A DNA stretch of 64,000 bases from Thermus thermamylovorans (GTDB lineage: Bacteria > Deinococcota > Deinococci > Deinococcales > Thermaceae). The notes below the pieces were generated by a model. It made no database searches. It was not told the DNA's origin and worked only from the letters and a program-made list of their open reading frames with translations. The stretch is from positions 7,686 through 71,685 of the forward strand of contig NZ_SIJL01000009.1 in the NCBI RefSeq assembly GCF_004307015.1. Direction: 5' to 3'. Shown here piece by piece: positions 55,180-64,000 of this stretch. Made by a program: the position numbers and the translations under genes. Positions within the stretch are counted from its first letter, which is position 1. The number at the start of each line of letters is the position of its first letter.

Positions 55180-57756
55180 TTATAAGGGGGCGGGCCTACC
55201 CCAGAGGAAGCCCTGCCCCAGGGGGAAGCCGAGCCCCTTGAGGTAGTCCAGGGCGGCCTCGTCCTCGATGCCCTCGGCGACGGCGGTGAGGCCCAGGGCC
55301 TGGGCCAGGGCCAAGACGGCGGCCACCAGCCGGGCGGCGGGGCTTTCCGGGTTTGGGGGGCATCCCAGGGCCCGGGTGAAGGCCTGGCCCAGCTTCACCC
55401 CATCCACGGCCAGTCCCGCCAGGCGCTCCAGGCTAGAGTAACCCGAGCCGAAGTCGTCCAGAAAGACCCGCACCCCAAGCCCCCGGAGGGCCTGCAGGGT
55501 CTGGGTGGCGTCCCGGCCCCGTTCATCGGGGATGAGGGAGGTTTCCGTGACCTCCAGGACCAGGTCCCCCGGGGGGCAGCCGGTGGCCTCCAGGGCTTCC
55601 GCCACCCGCTCGGGGTAGCTGGGGTCCAGGAGCTCCACCGGGCTGACGTTCACGTGGACGGGAAGGCCGTGCCGCCCCCTCTCCCCGCAGGCCCGGCGCA
55701 GGACCCAGCGGCCCAGCTCGGGCATGAGGCGGTGGCGCTCCGCCAGGGGGATGAACTCCGCAGGGGGGGCGAGCCGCCAGCGGAGGAGGGCCTCCAGGGC
55801 CACCTTCTCCCCGCTCTCCAGGTCCACGATGGGCTGGTAGGCCAGCCAGAGCCCATCCCCCCGCACCAGGTCTTCCCGCAGGGCCTCCAGGAGGTCCATC
55901 TCCCGGCGCAGGGCCTCCTGCAGGTGGGCCTCGAAGAAGGCCAGGCGGTCCTTCCCCTCCCCCTTGGCCCGGTAGAGGGCCAGGTCGGCCCGCTGCAGGA
56001 GGTCCCCGGGGGAGAGGCCGGGCTCGGCCAGGGCGATGCCGATGGAGGTGGAGAGGTGGTAGACCCGGCTTCCCAGGGGAAGGGGCAGGCGCACCACCTC
56101 TAAAAGCCGCTCCGCCACCCCCACCGCCTCCTTGGGGTCCTTGAGCCGGGTGAGGAGGACCAGGAACTCGTCCCCCCCCTGGCGGGCCAGGAGGTCCCGG
56201 GGGCGGAGGGCGGCCCTCAGCCTCGCCGCCACCACCCGGAGCACCTCGTCCCCGGCGGCGTGGCCGTCCAGGTCGTTGACCAGCTTGAGCCCGTCCAGGT
56301 CCAGGTACAAGACGGCAAGGCCCCTGGCCTCCTGCTTGGCCTCTTTCAGGACCTGGGCCAGCTTCTCCAGGAAGAAGAGGCGGTTGGGGAGGCCGGTGAG
56401 GGGGTCGTGGTAGGCCAGGTGGCGCATCTGCCCCTCCAACTCCAGCCGCCTCAGGAGGAGGCCGAGCTGGCCCGCGAAGGCCTGGGCCAGCTCCAGGTCC
56501 AGGGGGCTGAAGGCGTCCTCCCGCTCGAGGTTGTCCAGGTACAGGAAGGCCTTGCGCTCCCCCGCCAGGTAGACGGGCACGGAGAGGATGGCCCGGATCT
56601 CCTGAACCCGCCCCGCCTCCTCCATCACCCGGCGCCTCTCCTCGTCCAGGCGGCGGTTGAAGCGCTCCAGATCCCGCCCGGTGAAGACCTGGGCCTCGGC
56701 GTGCCCGGTGAGGGAAAGGGGTTCCTCGGGGTGGAGGCGCACTTGGCGCAGGGCGTGCAGGTCGTACCCCTTGGCGGCCACGAAGTGGTAATGGCCGTCC
56801 TCCATGAGGACGGTGACGCTCCCCGCCTGGGCGGCAGGGATGGTGTCCATGGCGGCCTCGAGGATGTGGCCGAAGACGGAGTCGGAAAGGCCCTCGGCCA
56901 TGAGGATCTCGTAGACCCGCAAGAGGTTCTTGCGGAAGGCGCTCCAACGGGCCTCCCGGCCCCGGGCCTCCTCCCTTTCCGTGACGTCTACCCCCAGGGC
57001 CAGGACCTCCAGGGCCTTTCCCCCGGGCCCCGGCACCTCCAGGAGGGCCCACTCCACCGCCCGGCCATCCCGGGTGAAAAGGGCCTGGGGATGGCCCGGG
57101 GCCGCCGCGGGCTTGGCCAGAAAGGGGGGAGGGCCCTGGGGGAAGGCCTGGCGGAAGGCGGGGTTGGCGTAGAGGAGGCGGCCCTCCCCGTCCAGGCGGG
57201 CCAGGTAAAAGGGGGAGGCCTCCAGGAGGGTTTCCAGCCAGCGCCCCCGCTCCCAGAGCTCCAGGGTACGGGCCAGGACCTCGGCCAGGGTCCGCAAGAA
57301 GGCCTCCTCCCCCGGGGCGAAGCCCCGTTCCCGCTCGCAGTCGTCCACCCCTAAAAATCCCCAAAGCCGCCCCTCCACGAAGATGGGCACCACCAGGAGG
57401 CTCACGATCTCCTGCGCTTCCAAGAGGGGGCGTTCCTCCTCGGGGAAGGAGGCCACCGGGCCCGCCACCGCCCGCCCCTCCAGGAAGTGGTCCAGCCAGC
57501 GCCCGTAGCCCGTTTCCCGCATGGGCAGGCCCTGCAGGGCGGGGTTCTGGATCTGGGGGGTGGTGCCGGGGCCGGACCACTCCGCGAGCTGGGAGGTGTA
57601 CCAGGTCCCTGCCCGCTCCTCGAGGCGGAAGAGGTAGGCCCGGTGGGCGGCGAGGGCCCGGGCCGCCTGCTCCAGGGCAGGCACCAAGCCCCCAAGGCCC
57701 TCCCGCAGCAGGGGGAGGAGGGCCTGGGGCAGTCCGGTGCCGGGTGCGCCGTCCAT
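55180..57756 (-). CDS. GAF-PAS-GAF-GGDEF-EAL protein
   Basis: 858 residues, no membrane helix. GAF (about 15-170), PAS (175-280), GAF (285-445), GGDEF (450-610) with an intact GGDEF motif, and EAL (620-858) with VALEALLRW, NVSPVEL and DDFGSGYSS. Both catalytic halves keep their signature residues, so it could make or break cyclic-di-GMP depending on its sensor domains. ATG 57756 is supported by TATACT 15 bases upstream. Middle gene of three c-di-GMP genes in a row. Confidence 0.9.
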   Translation of the reverse strand: MDGAPGTGLPQALLPLLREGLGGLVPALEQAARALAAHRAYLFRLEERAGTWYTSQLAEWSGPGTTPQIQNPALQGLPMRETGYGRWLDHFLEGRAVAGPVASFPEEERPLLEAQEIVSLLVVPIFVEGRLWGFLGVDDCERERGFAPGEEAFLRTLAEVLARTLELWERGRWLETLLEASPFYLARLDGEGRLLYANPAFRQAFPQGPPPFLAKPAAAPGHPQALFTRDGRAVEWALLEVPGPGGKALEVLALGVDVTEREEARGREARWSAFRKNLLRVYEILMAEGLSDSVFGHILEAAMDTIPAAQAGSVTVLMEDGHYHFVAAKGYDLHALRQVRLHPEEPLSLTGHAEAQVFTGRDLERFNRRLDEERRRVMEEAGRVQEIRAILSVPVYLAGERKAFLYLDNLEREDAFSPLDLELAQAFAGQLGLLLRRLELEGQMRHLAYHDPLTGLPNRLFFLEKLAQVLKEAKQEARGLAVLYLDLDGLKLVNDLDGHAAGDEVLRVVAARLRAALRPRDLLARQGGDEFLVLLTRLKDPKEAVGVAERLLEVVRLPLPLGSRVYHLSTSIGIALAEPGLSPGDLLQRADLALYRAKGEGKDRLAFFEAHLQEALRREMDLLEALREDLVRGDGLWLAYQPIVDLESGEKVALEALLRWRLAPPAEFIPLAERHRLMPELGRWVLRRACGERGRHGLPVHVNVSPVELLDPSYPERVAEALEATGCPPGDLVLEVTETSLIPDERGRDATQTLQALRGLGVRVFLDDFGSGYSSLERLAGLAVDGVKLGQAFTRALGCPPNPESPAARLVAAVLALAQALGLTAVAEGIEDEAALDYLKGLGFPLGQGFLWGRPAPL

Positions 57757-57794
57757 GGCTAGGCCGGCTCCAGTATAACCCCTGGGGGCACCCG

Positions 57795-60044
57795 TCAGCC
57801 CAATACCGGAAGCCCCTCGGCCTTGGCCCGGTACATCCGGGTGTCCGCGGCGGAGAGGAGGGCGTCCGGGGTCTCCCCGTCCTCGGGGTAGGCGGCCAGG
57901 CCGATGTTCACCCCCAGGCAGAGGCCCTCGAAGCAAAGCCCCGCGATGGCCCGAGCGTAGCGGTGGGCGGCGATGAGGGCCCCCGCCTTGGGGGTGTGGG
58001 GGAAGAGGGCGGCGAACTCGTCCCCGCCCCAGCGGAAGAGGCGGTCCCCGTTGCGCCTTTCCCTTTCCAGGGCTTCCGCCACCTTCATGAGGGCCAGGTC
58101 CCCCACCGTGTGGCCCAGCCGGTCGTTCACCTGCTTGAAACCCCGGAGGTCCAGGATGGCCAGGGACAGGGGGTGGCCGTAGCGCTCCGCCCGGCGGAGC
58201 TCCTCCAGGAGCAGGCGCTCGAAGGCCCGGCGGTTCCCGAGGCCCGTGAGGGGGTCGGTGAGGGCCGCCTCCTCCAGGAGCTTGCGGGTACGGCTTTCGT
58301 GGAGCAGGGTGGCGAGGGGCGCGGCGAAGAAGCGGGCCGCCTCCAGGGAGTCCTCCCCAAAGGCCCTGGGGTCGTGGAGGTTGTCCAGGTTGAGGTAGGC
58401 CAGGACCTCCCCCTTGTAGGGGATGGGCAGGCAGAGGTTGGCCTGGATCTCCCGAACCCGGCCGGCGGTGTCGATGATCTCCGGGGGGGCGCTTCGGTGG
58501 CTGATCTCCGCGATGGGCCTTTCCAGGAGGCTCATGATCCGGGGCTCTCCCCGGCGGGCCTGGGCCTCCCCCAGGCCGTACCAGAGGAGCTGGTCTTCCC
58601 GGCGGAAGGCCACGGCCTTGAGCCCCTCCAGGTCGTATCCCACCGCTGCCCGGAAGCGGTACTCCCCCTCCTCCAGCGCCACGAGGCTTCCCGCCTCGCT
58701 GCCCGGCACCAGGGACACCGCCCTTTGCAAAAGGGGGCCGTAGAGCTCCTCGGGAGGCTTCTCCAAAAGTTCCAGGAAGAGCCGGTTCACCGCTTCGTGG
58801 CGCCGCTTTTCCTCTAGGCGCTCGAACCCCAGGCCCAGGGTGCGGGCGGCGAGGAGGAGGAGCTCCCTCTCCCCCCTGCGCCAGGGCCTTTCCTCCCTCC
58901 GGCCCAGGACCAGCACCCGGCGGCTCCTGGGGGCCAAGGGGGCGGGGATGGGGTGGGCCACCAGGGTACGCCAGTCCAGGGCTTTTAGGGCAGGTACAGG
59001 GGCGGCCTCCTCCGGGTAGCGGGCGGTGAAGACCGGGGTTCCCGTCTCGTAGACCCGCCAGGCCAGGCCCTGGCCGAAGGGGAGGCCCTCCCGAAGCACC
59101 TGAAGGAGGCTCTCCTCCCCCACGCCCCGGTGGCCCAAGGGGCGCATCCAGGCCCCCTGGGCCTCCCAGATGACCCCGGCCTCCAGGTCCAGGGCCTCCA
59201 GGAGGAGGGCCAGGGCCTTTTCCGCGGCCTCCTCCAGGGTGCGGGCGCTTTGTAGCCTTTGGGAAAGCTCCGCCAGGAGGTGCCGCTCCCTGAGGTCGGC
59301 CAGGCGCTCCAGCTCCAGGCCCACCGCCTGGGCCAGCCGGGCCAGGCCTTCCACCTCCTCCGCCAGGAAGGGGCGGCCCCGTTCCAGGTTCAGAACGGCC
59401 ACCACCTCCCCCCGCTCCTTCAGGGGCAGGGCCAGTTCCGCCAGGGTGGGGAGGCCGGGGGCGGGGATGTACCCGGGCTCCTGGCGCACGTCGGGCACGT
59501 GGACCGGCCTCCCCTCGCGGGAGGCCCGGCCCAGCACCCCGGTGCCCGGGACCCAGGCCAGGCTCAAGGGGGTGCTGGCGGCCAGGAGGCGGAAGCCCTC
59601 CCCTTCGGGCACCCACACCCCCACGTGCCCCCCCTCCCCCAAGGCGGCCAGGCGCTCGGGGAGTTCTCTCAGCAAGGACTCCCGGCTTCGGGCCTCCGGT
59701 AGGGCCTCCAGGGCCCCCGCCAGGAGCCGCTGCCCCTGGGCCAGGGCCTTGGCCCGGCGGTGGGCCCGGCGGAGGCTGCGGCCGATCCCGTCCGCCAGCC
59801 AGGCGGAGAGGAGGAGGAGGGCGGCGGCCATGGGGCTGAAGCCGGGGAGGGACAGGAGGACCAGGGTGGAGGTTCCTGCGGCCAGAAGCCCCCAGCCGAG
59901 CCCGTGGACGCTGGCGGTGGCGGCGGTGAGGATCATGAACCAGGGGAGGACGTAGGGCTCGTAACCCAGAAGCCCCGCCAGCAGCCCCAGAAGGAGCGCG
60001 CCCAAGGCGACCACGGGGTAGGGCAGGACCATGGTTTGGCCCAT
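57795..60044 (-). CDS. Membrane GAF-GGDEF diguanylate cyclase
   Basis: 749 residues. Two to four N-terminal helices (about 8-95), then three GAF-like domains (about 110-250, 255-400, 420-570) and a C-terminal GGDEF domain (585-749) with an intact WGGDEF motif and ALTDPLTGLGNRRAF. It should make cyclic-di-GMP. A second ATG at 60032 is also possible. First gene of the c-di-GMP trio, ending 38 bases before the GGDEF-EAL gene. Confidence 0.9.
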   Translation of the reverse strand: MGQTMVLPYPVVALGALLLGLLAGLLGYEPYVLPWFMILTAATASVHGLGWGLLAAGTSTLVLLSLPGFSPMAAALLLLSAWLADGIGRSLRRAHRRAKALAQGQRLLAGALEALPEARSRESLLRELPERLAALGEGGHVGVWVPEGEGFRLLAASTPLSLAWVPGTGVLGRASREGRPVHVPDVRQEPGYIPAPGLPTLAELALPLKERGEVVAVLNLERGRPFLAEEVEGLARLAQAVGLELERLADLRERHLLAELSQRLQSARTLEEAAEKALALLLEALDLEAGVIWEAQGAWMRPLGHRGVGEESLLQVLREGLPFGQGLAWRVYETGTPVFTARYPEEAAPVPALKALDWRTLVAHPIPAPLAPRSRRVLVLGRREERPWRRGERELLLLAARTLGLGFERLEEKRRHEAVNRLFLELLEKPPEELYGPLLQRAVSLVPGSEAGSLVALEEGEYRFRAAVGYDLEGLKAVAFRREDQLLWYGLGEAQARRGEPRIMSLLERPIAEISHRSAPPEIIDTAGRVREIQANLCLPIPYKGEVLAYLNLDNLHDPRAFGEDSLEAARFFAAPLATLLHESRTRKLLEEAALTDPLTGLGNRRAFERLLLEELRRAERYGHPLSLAILDLRGFKQVNDRLGHTVGDLALMKVAEALERERRNGDRLFRWGGDEFAALFPHTPKAGALIAAHRYARAIAGLCFEGLCLGVNIGLAAYPEDGETPDALLSAADTRMYRAKAEGLPVLG

Positions 60045-60068
60045 CCTACCCGGGAACCCTTCCCCTGC

Positions 60069-61424
60069 CTAGGGGGTGGGGGTAAGGGCCAGGTACCCGA
60101 GGGCCCGCTCCGCCGCCCTCCGCCCCGAGCGCACCACCTCGGGGAGGCCCACCCCCTGGAGGTAGTTTCCCGCCAGGAAGAGGCCTGGGGCCTTGAGGAG
60201 GGTCATCTCCAGGCGGTCCATGCGCTCCAGGTGGCCCACCCGGTAGGCGGGCATCCCCTCGGGGAAGCGGAAGGCAAAGGTGCGCGCGGGCCGCACCTCC
60301 CTGCCCAGGAAGCGGCGGAGGTCCTCCAGGGCCACCCGGGCCAGCTCGGCCTCGGAAAGCCGGGCCGCCTCCCCGGAGAAGTAGCCCCGCACCAAGGACC
60401 ATCCCTCCGGGGCCCTTCCCGGCCACTTCCGGTGGGTCCAGGTGAAGCCCCGGACCCGGTAGCCCTCCCCCTTGGCGATCAGCAAGCCATGCCCCCCCAC
60501 GGGGAGGTCCTCGGGGAAGGCCAGGCTCACCGTGGCCGCGGGGGTGTGGGGGATGCCCTTGAGGAGGGCGGTGGCCTCCGGGAGGAAGGGCCGGAGGAGG
60601 GCCGCCGCCTGGGGGGCGGGGGTGGCCAGGACCACCGCCTCCGCCTCCAGGACGCCCCTGGGGGTGTGCAGGCGGTAGCCCCCCTTCCCGGCCTCCAGGC
60701 CCAGGGCCGGGGTGGCGAGGAGGATCCTTTCCCCGAGGGCCTCGGCCAGCCTGCGGGTGAGGGCCGCCAAGCCCTCTTGGAAGGAGAAGAAGAGGCTCCC
60801 CCCTTCCCGGCTTCCCCGGGCCTTCCGGGCCCGCAAGGCCCCCAGGAGGAGGCTACGGTGCCTGCGCTCCAGCTCCAGGAGCTGGGGGAAGGCCGCCCGC
60901 ATGGAAAGCTCCTCGGGCTCTCCCCCGTAGATCCCCCCGGCCAGGGGGGCCACCAGGGCCTCGTAGACCTCACGCCCGAGCCGCCTCGTCACAAACGCCC
61001 AAAGGCTCTCGTCCTCCTTGCCGCCCCGGGGCAGGAGGAGGTCGTAAAGGGCCCGGAGCTTGCCGGGGAGGGAGAGGAGGGAGGTGCGGGCGAGGCCCCT
61101 GAGGTCCCCGGGGACGATCTGCAGAAGGCCTTCGGGCAGGGGATGGGCCTTGCCCCGGCGCAGGATGTAGGCCGCGGGCCTGGCGGGAAGGGTGCCGATG
61201 GGGGTTAGGCCGAGGCGCTCCCCTAGCTCCAGCACCTCCTTCTTGTAGCGGACGCTGGCGTCCGGCCCTCCCTCCACCAAGAGGCCCTCCCCGCGGTGGG
61301 TGAAGACCTTCCCTCCCAGCCTGGGGGCGGCCTCCAGGAGGAGGAAGTCCACCCCGGCTTCCTTGAGGGCCAGGGCGGCGGCCAGCCCCGCCCAGCCCCC
61401 GCCCACCACGGCTACCTGAGCCAC
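60069..61424 (-). CDS. hemY: Protoporphyrinogen/coproporphyrinogen oxidase
   Basis: 451-residue FAD enzyme of haem synthesis that oxidises coproporphyrinogen III or protoporphyrinogen IX. The dinucleotide motif VVGGGWAGLAAALAL is at the N-terminus, followed by LLLEAAPRLGGKVFTH and the substrate-site segment EGGPDAS. The C-terminal FAD contact GLFLAGNYLQGVGLPEVVRSG is also typical. GTG start overlaps the hemH stop by 13 bases. In bacteria of this group the coproporphyrin-dependent route is likely. Confidence 0.93.
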   Translation of the reverse strand: MAQVAVVGGGWAGLAAALALKEAGVDFLLLEAAPRLGGKVFTHRGEGLLVEGGPDASVRYKKEVLELGERLGLTPIGTLPARPAAYILRRGKAHPLPEGLLQIVPGDLRGLARTSLLSLPGKLRALYDLLLPRGGKEDESLWAFVTRRLGREVYEALVAPLAGGIYGGEPEELSMRAAFPQLLELERRHRSLLLGALRARKARGSREGGSLFFSFQEGLAALTRRLAEALGERILLATPALGLEAGKGGYRLHTPRGVLEAEAVVLATPAPQAAALLRPFLPEATALLKGIPHTPAATVSLAFPEDLPVGGHGLLIAKGEGYRVRGFTWTHRKWPGRAPEGWSLVRGYFSGEAARLSEAELARVALEDLRRFLGREVRPARTFAFRFPEGMPAYRVGHLERMDRLEMTLLKAPGLFLAGNYLQGVGLPEVVRSGRRAAERALGYLALTPTP

Positions 61425-62365
61425 GCGGCCTCCACCAGCTCCTTGAGCACCTGGATGTAGTCGGGATCGGCGTTGAGGCTTCTAGCCCGGAGGAGCCGCA
61501 GCCCCACCTCCCTTGCGGTGGCCTGGGCCTCCAGGTCCAGGTCGTAGTAGACCTCCAGGTGGTCCGCGGGGAAGCCCACCGCCTGGACCACCACCTCCTC
61601 AAAGCCCCCCTCCCTCAGGGCCCTGAGGTGCTCGTTGATGTCGGGGCCCAGCCAGGGCTCAGGGGTGCGCCCCGCCGACTGGTAGGCCACGGAGTAGCGG
61701 GGGAGGGAGAGCCTCCTGGCGATGAGCTCCGCCGTCCTTTCCACCTGGTGCGGGTAGGGGTCCCCCCGCTCCACGGCGGAGACGGGGATGGAGTGGGCGG
61801 TGAAGACGTAGGCCGCCTTTGCGGGGTCCTTGAGCCGCCAGATGGCCTCCTCCAGGCGGCGGGCCAGGGCGGCGATGAGCCCGGGGTGGGCCTCGTAGCT
61901 CTCCACCCAGGCGAAGTCGATGGGCTCGGGGAGGGCCTTGAGGGCGGCCTCCACCTTCTCCCGGTACTCGGCCACGCTCCGCAAGGAGTAGTGGGGGGCG
62001 GCCACGATGGCCACCGCCCGCCTGACCCCGTCCTCGTGCATGGCGGCCACCGCCTCCCCGACGGTGGGGTGCCAGTGCTTGGTGCCCACGTAGACCCGGG
62101 CCGGACCCTGGGGGGCGCGGGGGGGGAAGGGGCCCAGGAGGCGCCTGGGGTAGGGGGGGGCCTCCAGGTTCAGGAGGGCCTGGAGCCTTATGGCCTGGGC
62201 CAGGGTGATCTCGTTGAGGGGGCTTTTGCCGATGGCGGCGTAGCGCTCGGAAAGCTCGTGCAAAAGGTCCTCCGGGGGGCGCTTGCCCCGGCGGATGTCC
62301 GTGTAGTAGGGCTCGATCTCCTCGGGGGCGTAGGGGGTTCCGTAGGCCATCAAGAGGACGTTCAT
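61412..62365 (-). CDS. hemH: Ferrochelatase
   Basis: 317 residues. Inserts iron into coproporphyrin or protoporphyrin. Family blocks are LLMAYGTP, HWHP, PHYSLRSVAEY, FTAHSIPVSAVERGDPY and YQSAGRTPEPWLGPDI; the glutamate in FAWVESYEAH and the histidines around the active site are present. AAGGAGG seven bases before the ATG. The ATG overlaps the hemE stop by 4 bases. Confidence 0.94.
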   Translation of the reverse strand: MNVLLMAYGTPYAPEEIEPYYTDIRRGKRPPEDLLHELSERYAAIGKSPLNEITLAQAIRLQALLNLEAPPYPRRLLGPFPPRAPQGPARVYVGTKHWHPTVGEAVAAMHEDGVRRAVAIVAAPHYSLRSVAEYREKVEAALKALPEPIDFAWVESYEAHPGLIAALARRLEEAIWRLKDPAKAAYVFTAHSIPVSAVERGDPYPHQVERTAELIARRLSLPRYSVAYQSAGRTPEPWLGPDINEHLRALREGGFEEVVVQAVGFPADHLEVYYDLDLEAQATAREVGLRLLRARSLNADPDYIQVLKELVEAAWLR

Positions 62366-63378
62366 GCCGCAACCTCCTTCACGAGTTCTACCACGTAGCG
62401 CACGCTTGCCACCGGGGTGCCGGGCAGGATCCCGTGGCCCAGGTTGAAGATGTGCCCAGGGCGGCCGGCGTTCTCCTCCAGGATCCGGGCCACCTCCCGC
62501 CGGATCACCTCCTGGGGGGCGAAGAGGACCGCGGGGTCCAGGTTGCCCTGCACCGGGGTCCTCCCCAGGAGGTCCCGGGCCCAGGGGAGGGGGGTGTGGG
62601 GGTCCAGGCCCATCACGTCGCCCCCCGCCTCCTTCATGTCCTCGAGGAGCCCCATGGTCCCCACCCCGAAGTGGACCACGGGCACCCCCAGGGGCCTGAG
62701 TTCCTGGAAGAGCCTGGCCATGTGGGGCTTCACGTAGCGGCGGTAGTCGGCAGGGGATAGGGCCCCCACCCAGGAGTCGAAAACCTGGAGGAGGTCGGCC
62801 CCCGCCTCCACCTGGGCCCGCAGGTAGCGGGCCATGGCCTCGGCCAGCTGCCCCATGAGCCGGTGCCAAAGGGCCTCCTCCCGGTACATGAAGGCCTTCA
62901 CCTCCTTGAAGTGGCGGCTGGGCCCCCCCTCGATGAGGTAGCTCGCCAGGGTGAAGGGGGCCCCGGCGAAGCCGATGAGGGGGACGGGAAGCTCCCGCTT
63001 CAGGAGGCGGATGGCCTCCAGGACGAAGGGCACCGCCTCCTCGGGCACGAGGGGCCTTAGGGCTTCCACCCCCTTCTCGTCCCGGATGGGGCGGTGGATC
63101 ACCGGACCCCTCCCTTCCACCAGGGAAAGGTCCACCCCCATGCCGTAAAGGGGGGTGGTGATGTCGGCGAAGAGGATGGCCGCGTCCACGCCCAGCTGCC
63201 GCACGGGGAGGAGGGTGACCTCGGCGCAGACCTCGGGGTTCTGCACGATCTCGGGGAGGGTGTAGCGGCGGCGGATCTCCTGGTACTCCTTCTGGTAGCG
63301 GCCCGCCTGGCGCATGAACCAGACGGGGGGCCTGGGGGTGGGCTCCCCCCGGGCCGCCTTGAGGATGAGGTCCCTCAC
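62362..63378 (-). CDS. hemE: Uroporphyrinogen decarboxylase
   Basis: 338 residues. Removes four acetate carboxyls from uroporphyrinogen III to give coproporphyrinogen III. PPVWFMRQAGRY is the substrate-binding signature; the active-site aspartate is in ILFADITTPLYGMG. Start: GTG 63378 is chosen because TAGCAT lies seven bases upstream and because, from memory, the T. thermophilus enzyme begins at the matching residue; ATGs at 63387 and 63402 are in frame. First gene of hemE-hemH-hemY. It supplies haem for the many cytochromes nearby. Confidence 0.94.
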   Translation of the reverse strand: MRDLILKAARGEPTPRPPVWFMRQAGRYQKEYQEIRRRYTLPEIVQNPEVCAEVTLLPVRQLGVDAAILFADITTPLYGMGVDLSLVEGRGPVIHRPIRDEKGVEALRPLVPEEAVPFVLEAIRLLKRELPVPLIGFAGAPFTLASYLIEGGPSRHFKEVKAFMYREEALWHRLMGQLAEAMARYLRAQVEAGADLLQVFDSWVGALSPADYRRYVKPHMARLFQELRPLGVPVVHFGVGTMGLLEDMKEAGGDVMGLDPHTPLPWARDLLGRTPVQGNLDPAVLFAPQEVIRREVARILEENAGRPGHIFNLGHGILPGTPVASVRYVVELVKEVAA

Positions 63379-63385
63379 GCCCCCC

Positions 63386-63395
63386 ATGCTAGCAT
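63386..63395. promoter_or_regulatory. Palindromic ATGCTAGCAT shared by divergent leaderless promoters
   Basis: Read on the plus strand TAGCAT (63390-63395) lies five bases before the foldase ATG (63401). Read on the minus strand TAGCAT lies seven bases before the hemE GTG (63378). Both -10 elements overlap in one 10-bp palindrome. Confidence 0.6.
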
Positions 63396-63400
63396 GGGGC

Positions 63401-64000
63401 ATGCGTGCCCTTTTTCTGGCCCTGGCCCTGGGTCTCGCCCTCGCCCAGGAGGACCCCGTGGTGGCCCAGGTGGGGCCCGAAACCCTCACCAAGAGCCAGT
63501 TTGAGCTCCGCTTCGGCCTCTTCGCCAAGAGCGCCCTCCGCCAGCTCGGCCTTCCCGACACCGAGGAGACCCGGGAGCTCCTCCAGGGGTACCGCCCCGC
63601 CTACCTGGAGGCCCTGGCGGAGGAACGGGCCCTCCTCCTCCTCGCCCGGGCCAGGGGGTTCTGGCCCGCCCCCGAGAGGGTGGCGGCCGGGGTTGCCCGG
63701 CTCCAGGAGGCCTTTCCCACGGAGGAGGCCCTCCTCCAGGCCCTCCGGGAGGCCGGGGTGCCGGGCCTCGAGGCCTACCGCGCCCTCCTCGCGGAGGCCC
63801 TGGCCCTGGAGGCCCTGGAGGGGCACTACCGCTCCCGGCTCCAGGCCTCCCCCGCGGCCCTGAGGGCCCTATGGCTCCTCTCCCCCGAGTTCCGCCACCC
63901 GGCCCTCTACTGCGCCCGGCACATCCTCCTCCCCACCTTGGAGGCGGCCCAGGAGGCCCGGGCCCGCCTGGAGGGGGGCGAGGCCTTCGCCCAGATGGCC
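63401..64000 (+). CDS. Parvulin-type peptidyl-prolyl isomerase/foldase, 5' part
   Basis: 200 residues seen; the gene runs off the window. Signal peptide [16 protein letters not shown], then a SurA/PrsA-like helical N-terminal domain (VVAQVGPETLTKSQFELRFG), and the start of a parvulin domain at ARHILLPTLEAAQEARARL. It would fold exported proteins in the envelope. ATG 63401 is favoured by the -10 hexamer five bases upstream. Divergent from hemE. Confidence 0.85.
   Translation, partial: MRALFLALALGLALAQEDPVVAQVGPETLTKSQFELRFGLFAKSALRQLGLPDTEETRELLQGYRPAYLEALAEERALLLLARARGFWPAPERVAAGVARLQEAFPTEEALLQALREAGVPGLEAYRALLAEALALEALEGHYRSRLQASPAALRALWLLSPEFRHPALYCARHILLPTLEAAQEARARLEGGEAFAQMA

Noticed and set aside
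51727-55185. 1152-residue open frame antisense to the HD-GYP gene
   Set aside because: Low-complexity Gly/Pro/Glu-rich translation with no motif; the opposite strand encodes a clear PAS/GAF/HD-GYP protein.

Overview
The window looks like chromosomal DNA of a Thermus species. It is very GC-rich, genes are packed with many 1-4 bp start/stop overlaps, and many genes have a TATAAT-like -10 hexamer only 5-8 bases before the start codon (leaderless transcripts). From memory, RpiA, the 7-iron ferredoxin, HemE and MetRS read like close relatives of the Thermus thermophilus proteins. The MqnC (futalosine) menaquinone route and a narC-GHJI-K-T operon with dnrS/dnrT regulators also fit denitrifying Thermus.

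Layout. 1-23.3 kb is mostly housekeeping: the end of trpB with trpA, mqnC, a peroxiredoxin, rpiA, metG (with a candidate methionine leader-peptide attenuator), a C-terminal processing protease, ftsE-hpf facing envC-like/ftsX, a lactate permease, a MoxR-DUF58-VWA-VWA operon, a dehydrogenase/aldolase pair, a P1 peptidase and an HtrA-like protease. 23.4-51.8 kb is a denitrification island. 51.9-60.0 kb holds three consecutive cyclic-di-GMP genes (HD-GYP, GGDEF-EAL, GGDEF). 60.1-63.4 kb is a haem operon (hemE-hemH-hemY), divergent from a parvulin-type foldase that runs off the window.

The denitrification island reads: a YwiC-like/4-TM/cupin/DUF542 operon; an Rrf2 regulator; a B-family haem-copper NO reductase with a CuA subunit and a 41-residue single-helix protein; cytochrome cd1 nitrite reductase (nirS) and nirJ; a MarR regulator with four C-terminal cysteines and a cytochrome P460; ferredoxin; a cupin-hemerythrin fusion; dnrT (Crp/Fnr) and dnrS (GAF plus winged helix plus BTAD); narCGHJIKT; then a poorly characterised set with DUF2249 proteins, a 4-TM protein, a globin-MoaD-like fusion, a larger polytopic membrane protein and a SufT-like protein. 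Nitrate would be imported by NarK/NarT and reduced by NarGHI-C, nitrite reduced by NirS, and NO by the CuA-type reductase. No N2O reductase or NO-forming NirK is present here.

Seven copies of a 14-bp palindrome (TGAYC-N2-GRTCA core) occur only between 25.4 and 50.3 kb. In three cases the centre lies exactly 41.5 bases from the start codon, and in two others 42.5 and 43.5. This is what a class II Fnr-type activator acting on leaderless transcripts would need. DnrT carries the Fnr-like E-x-x-S-R recognition residues and is the obvious candidate. A second motif with an ACATCTG core lies upstream of the NO reductase, nirS and the dnrS/narC divergence. No insertion sequence, CRISPR array, rRNA or tRNA was found, and no gene-free stretch exceeds about 260 bases.
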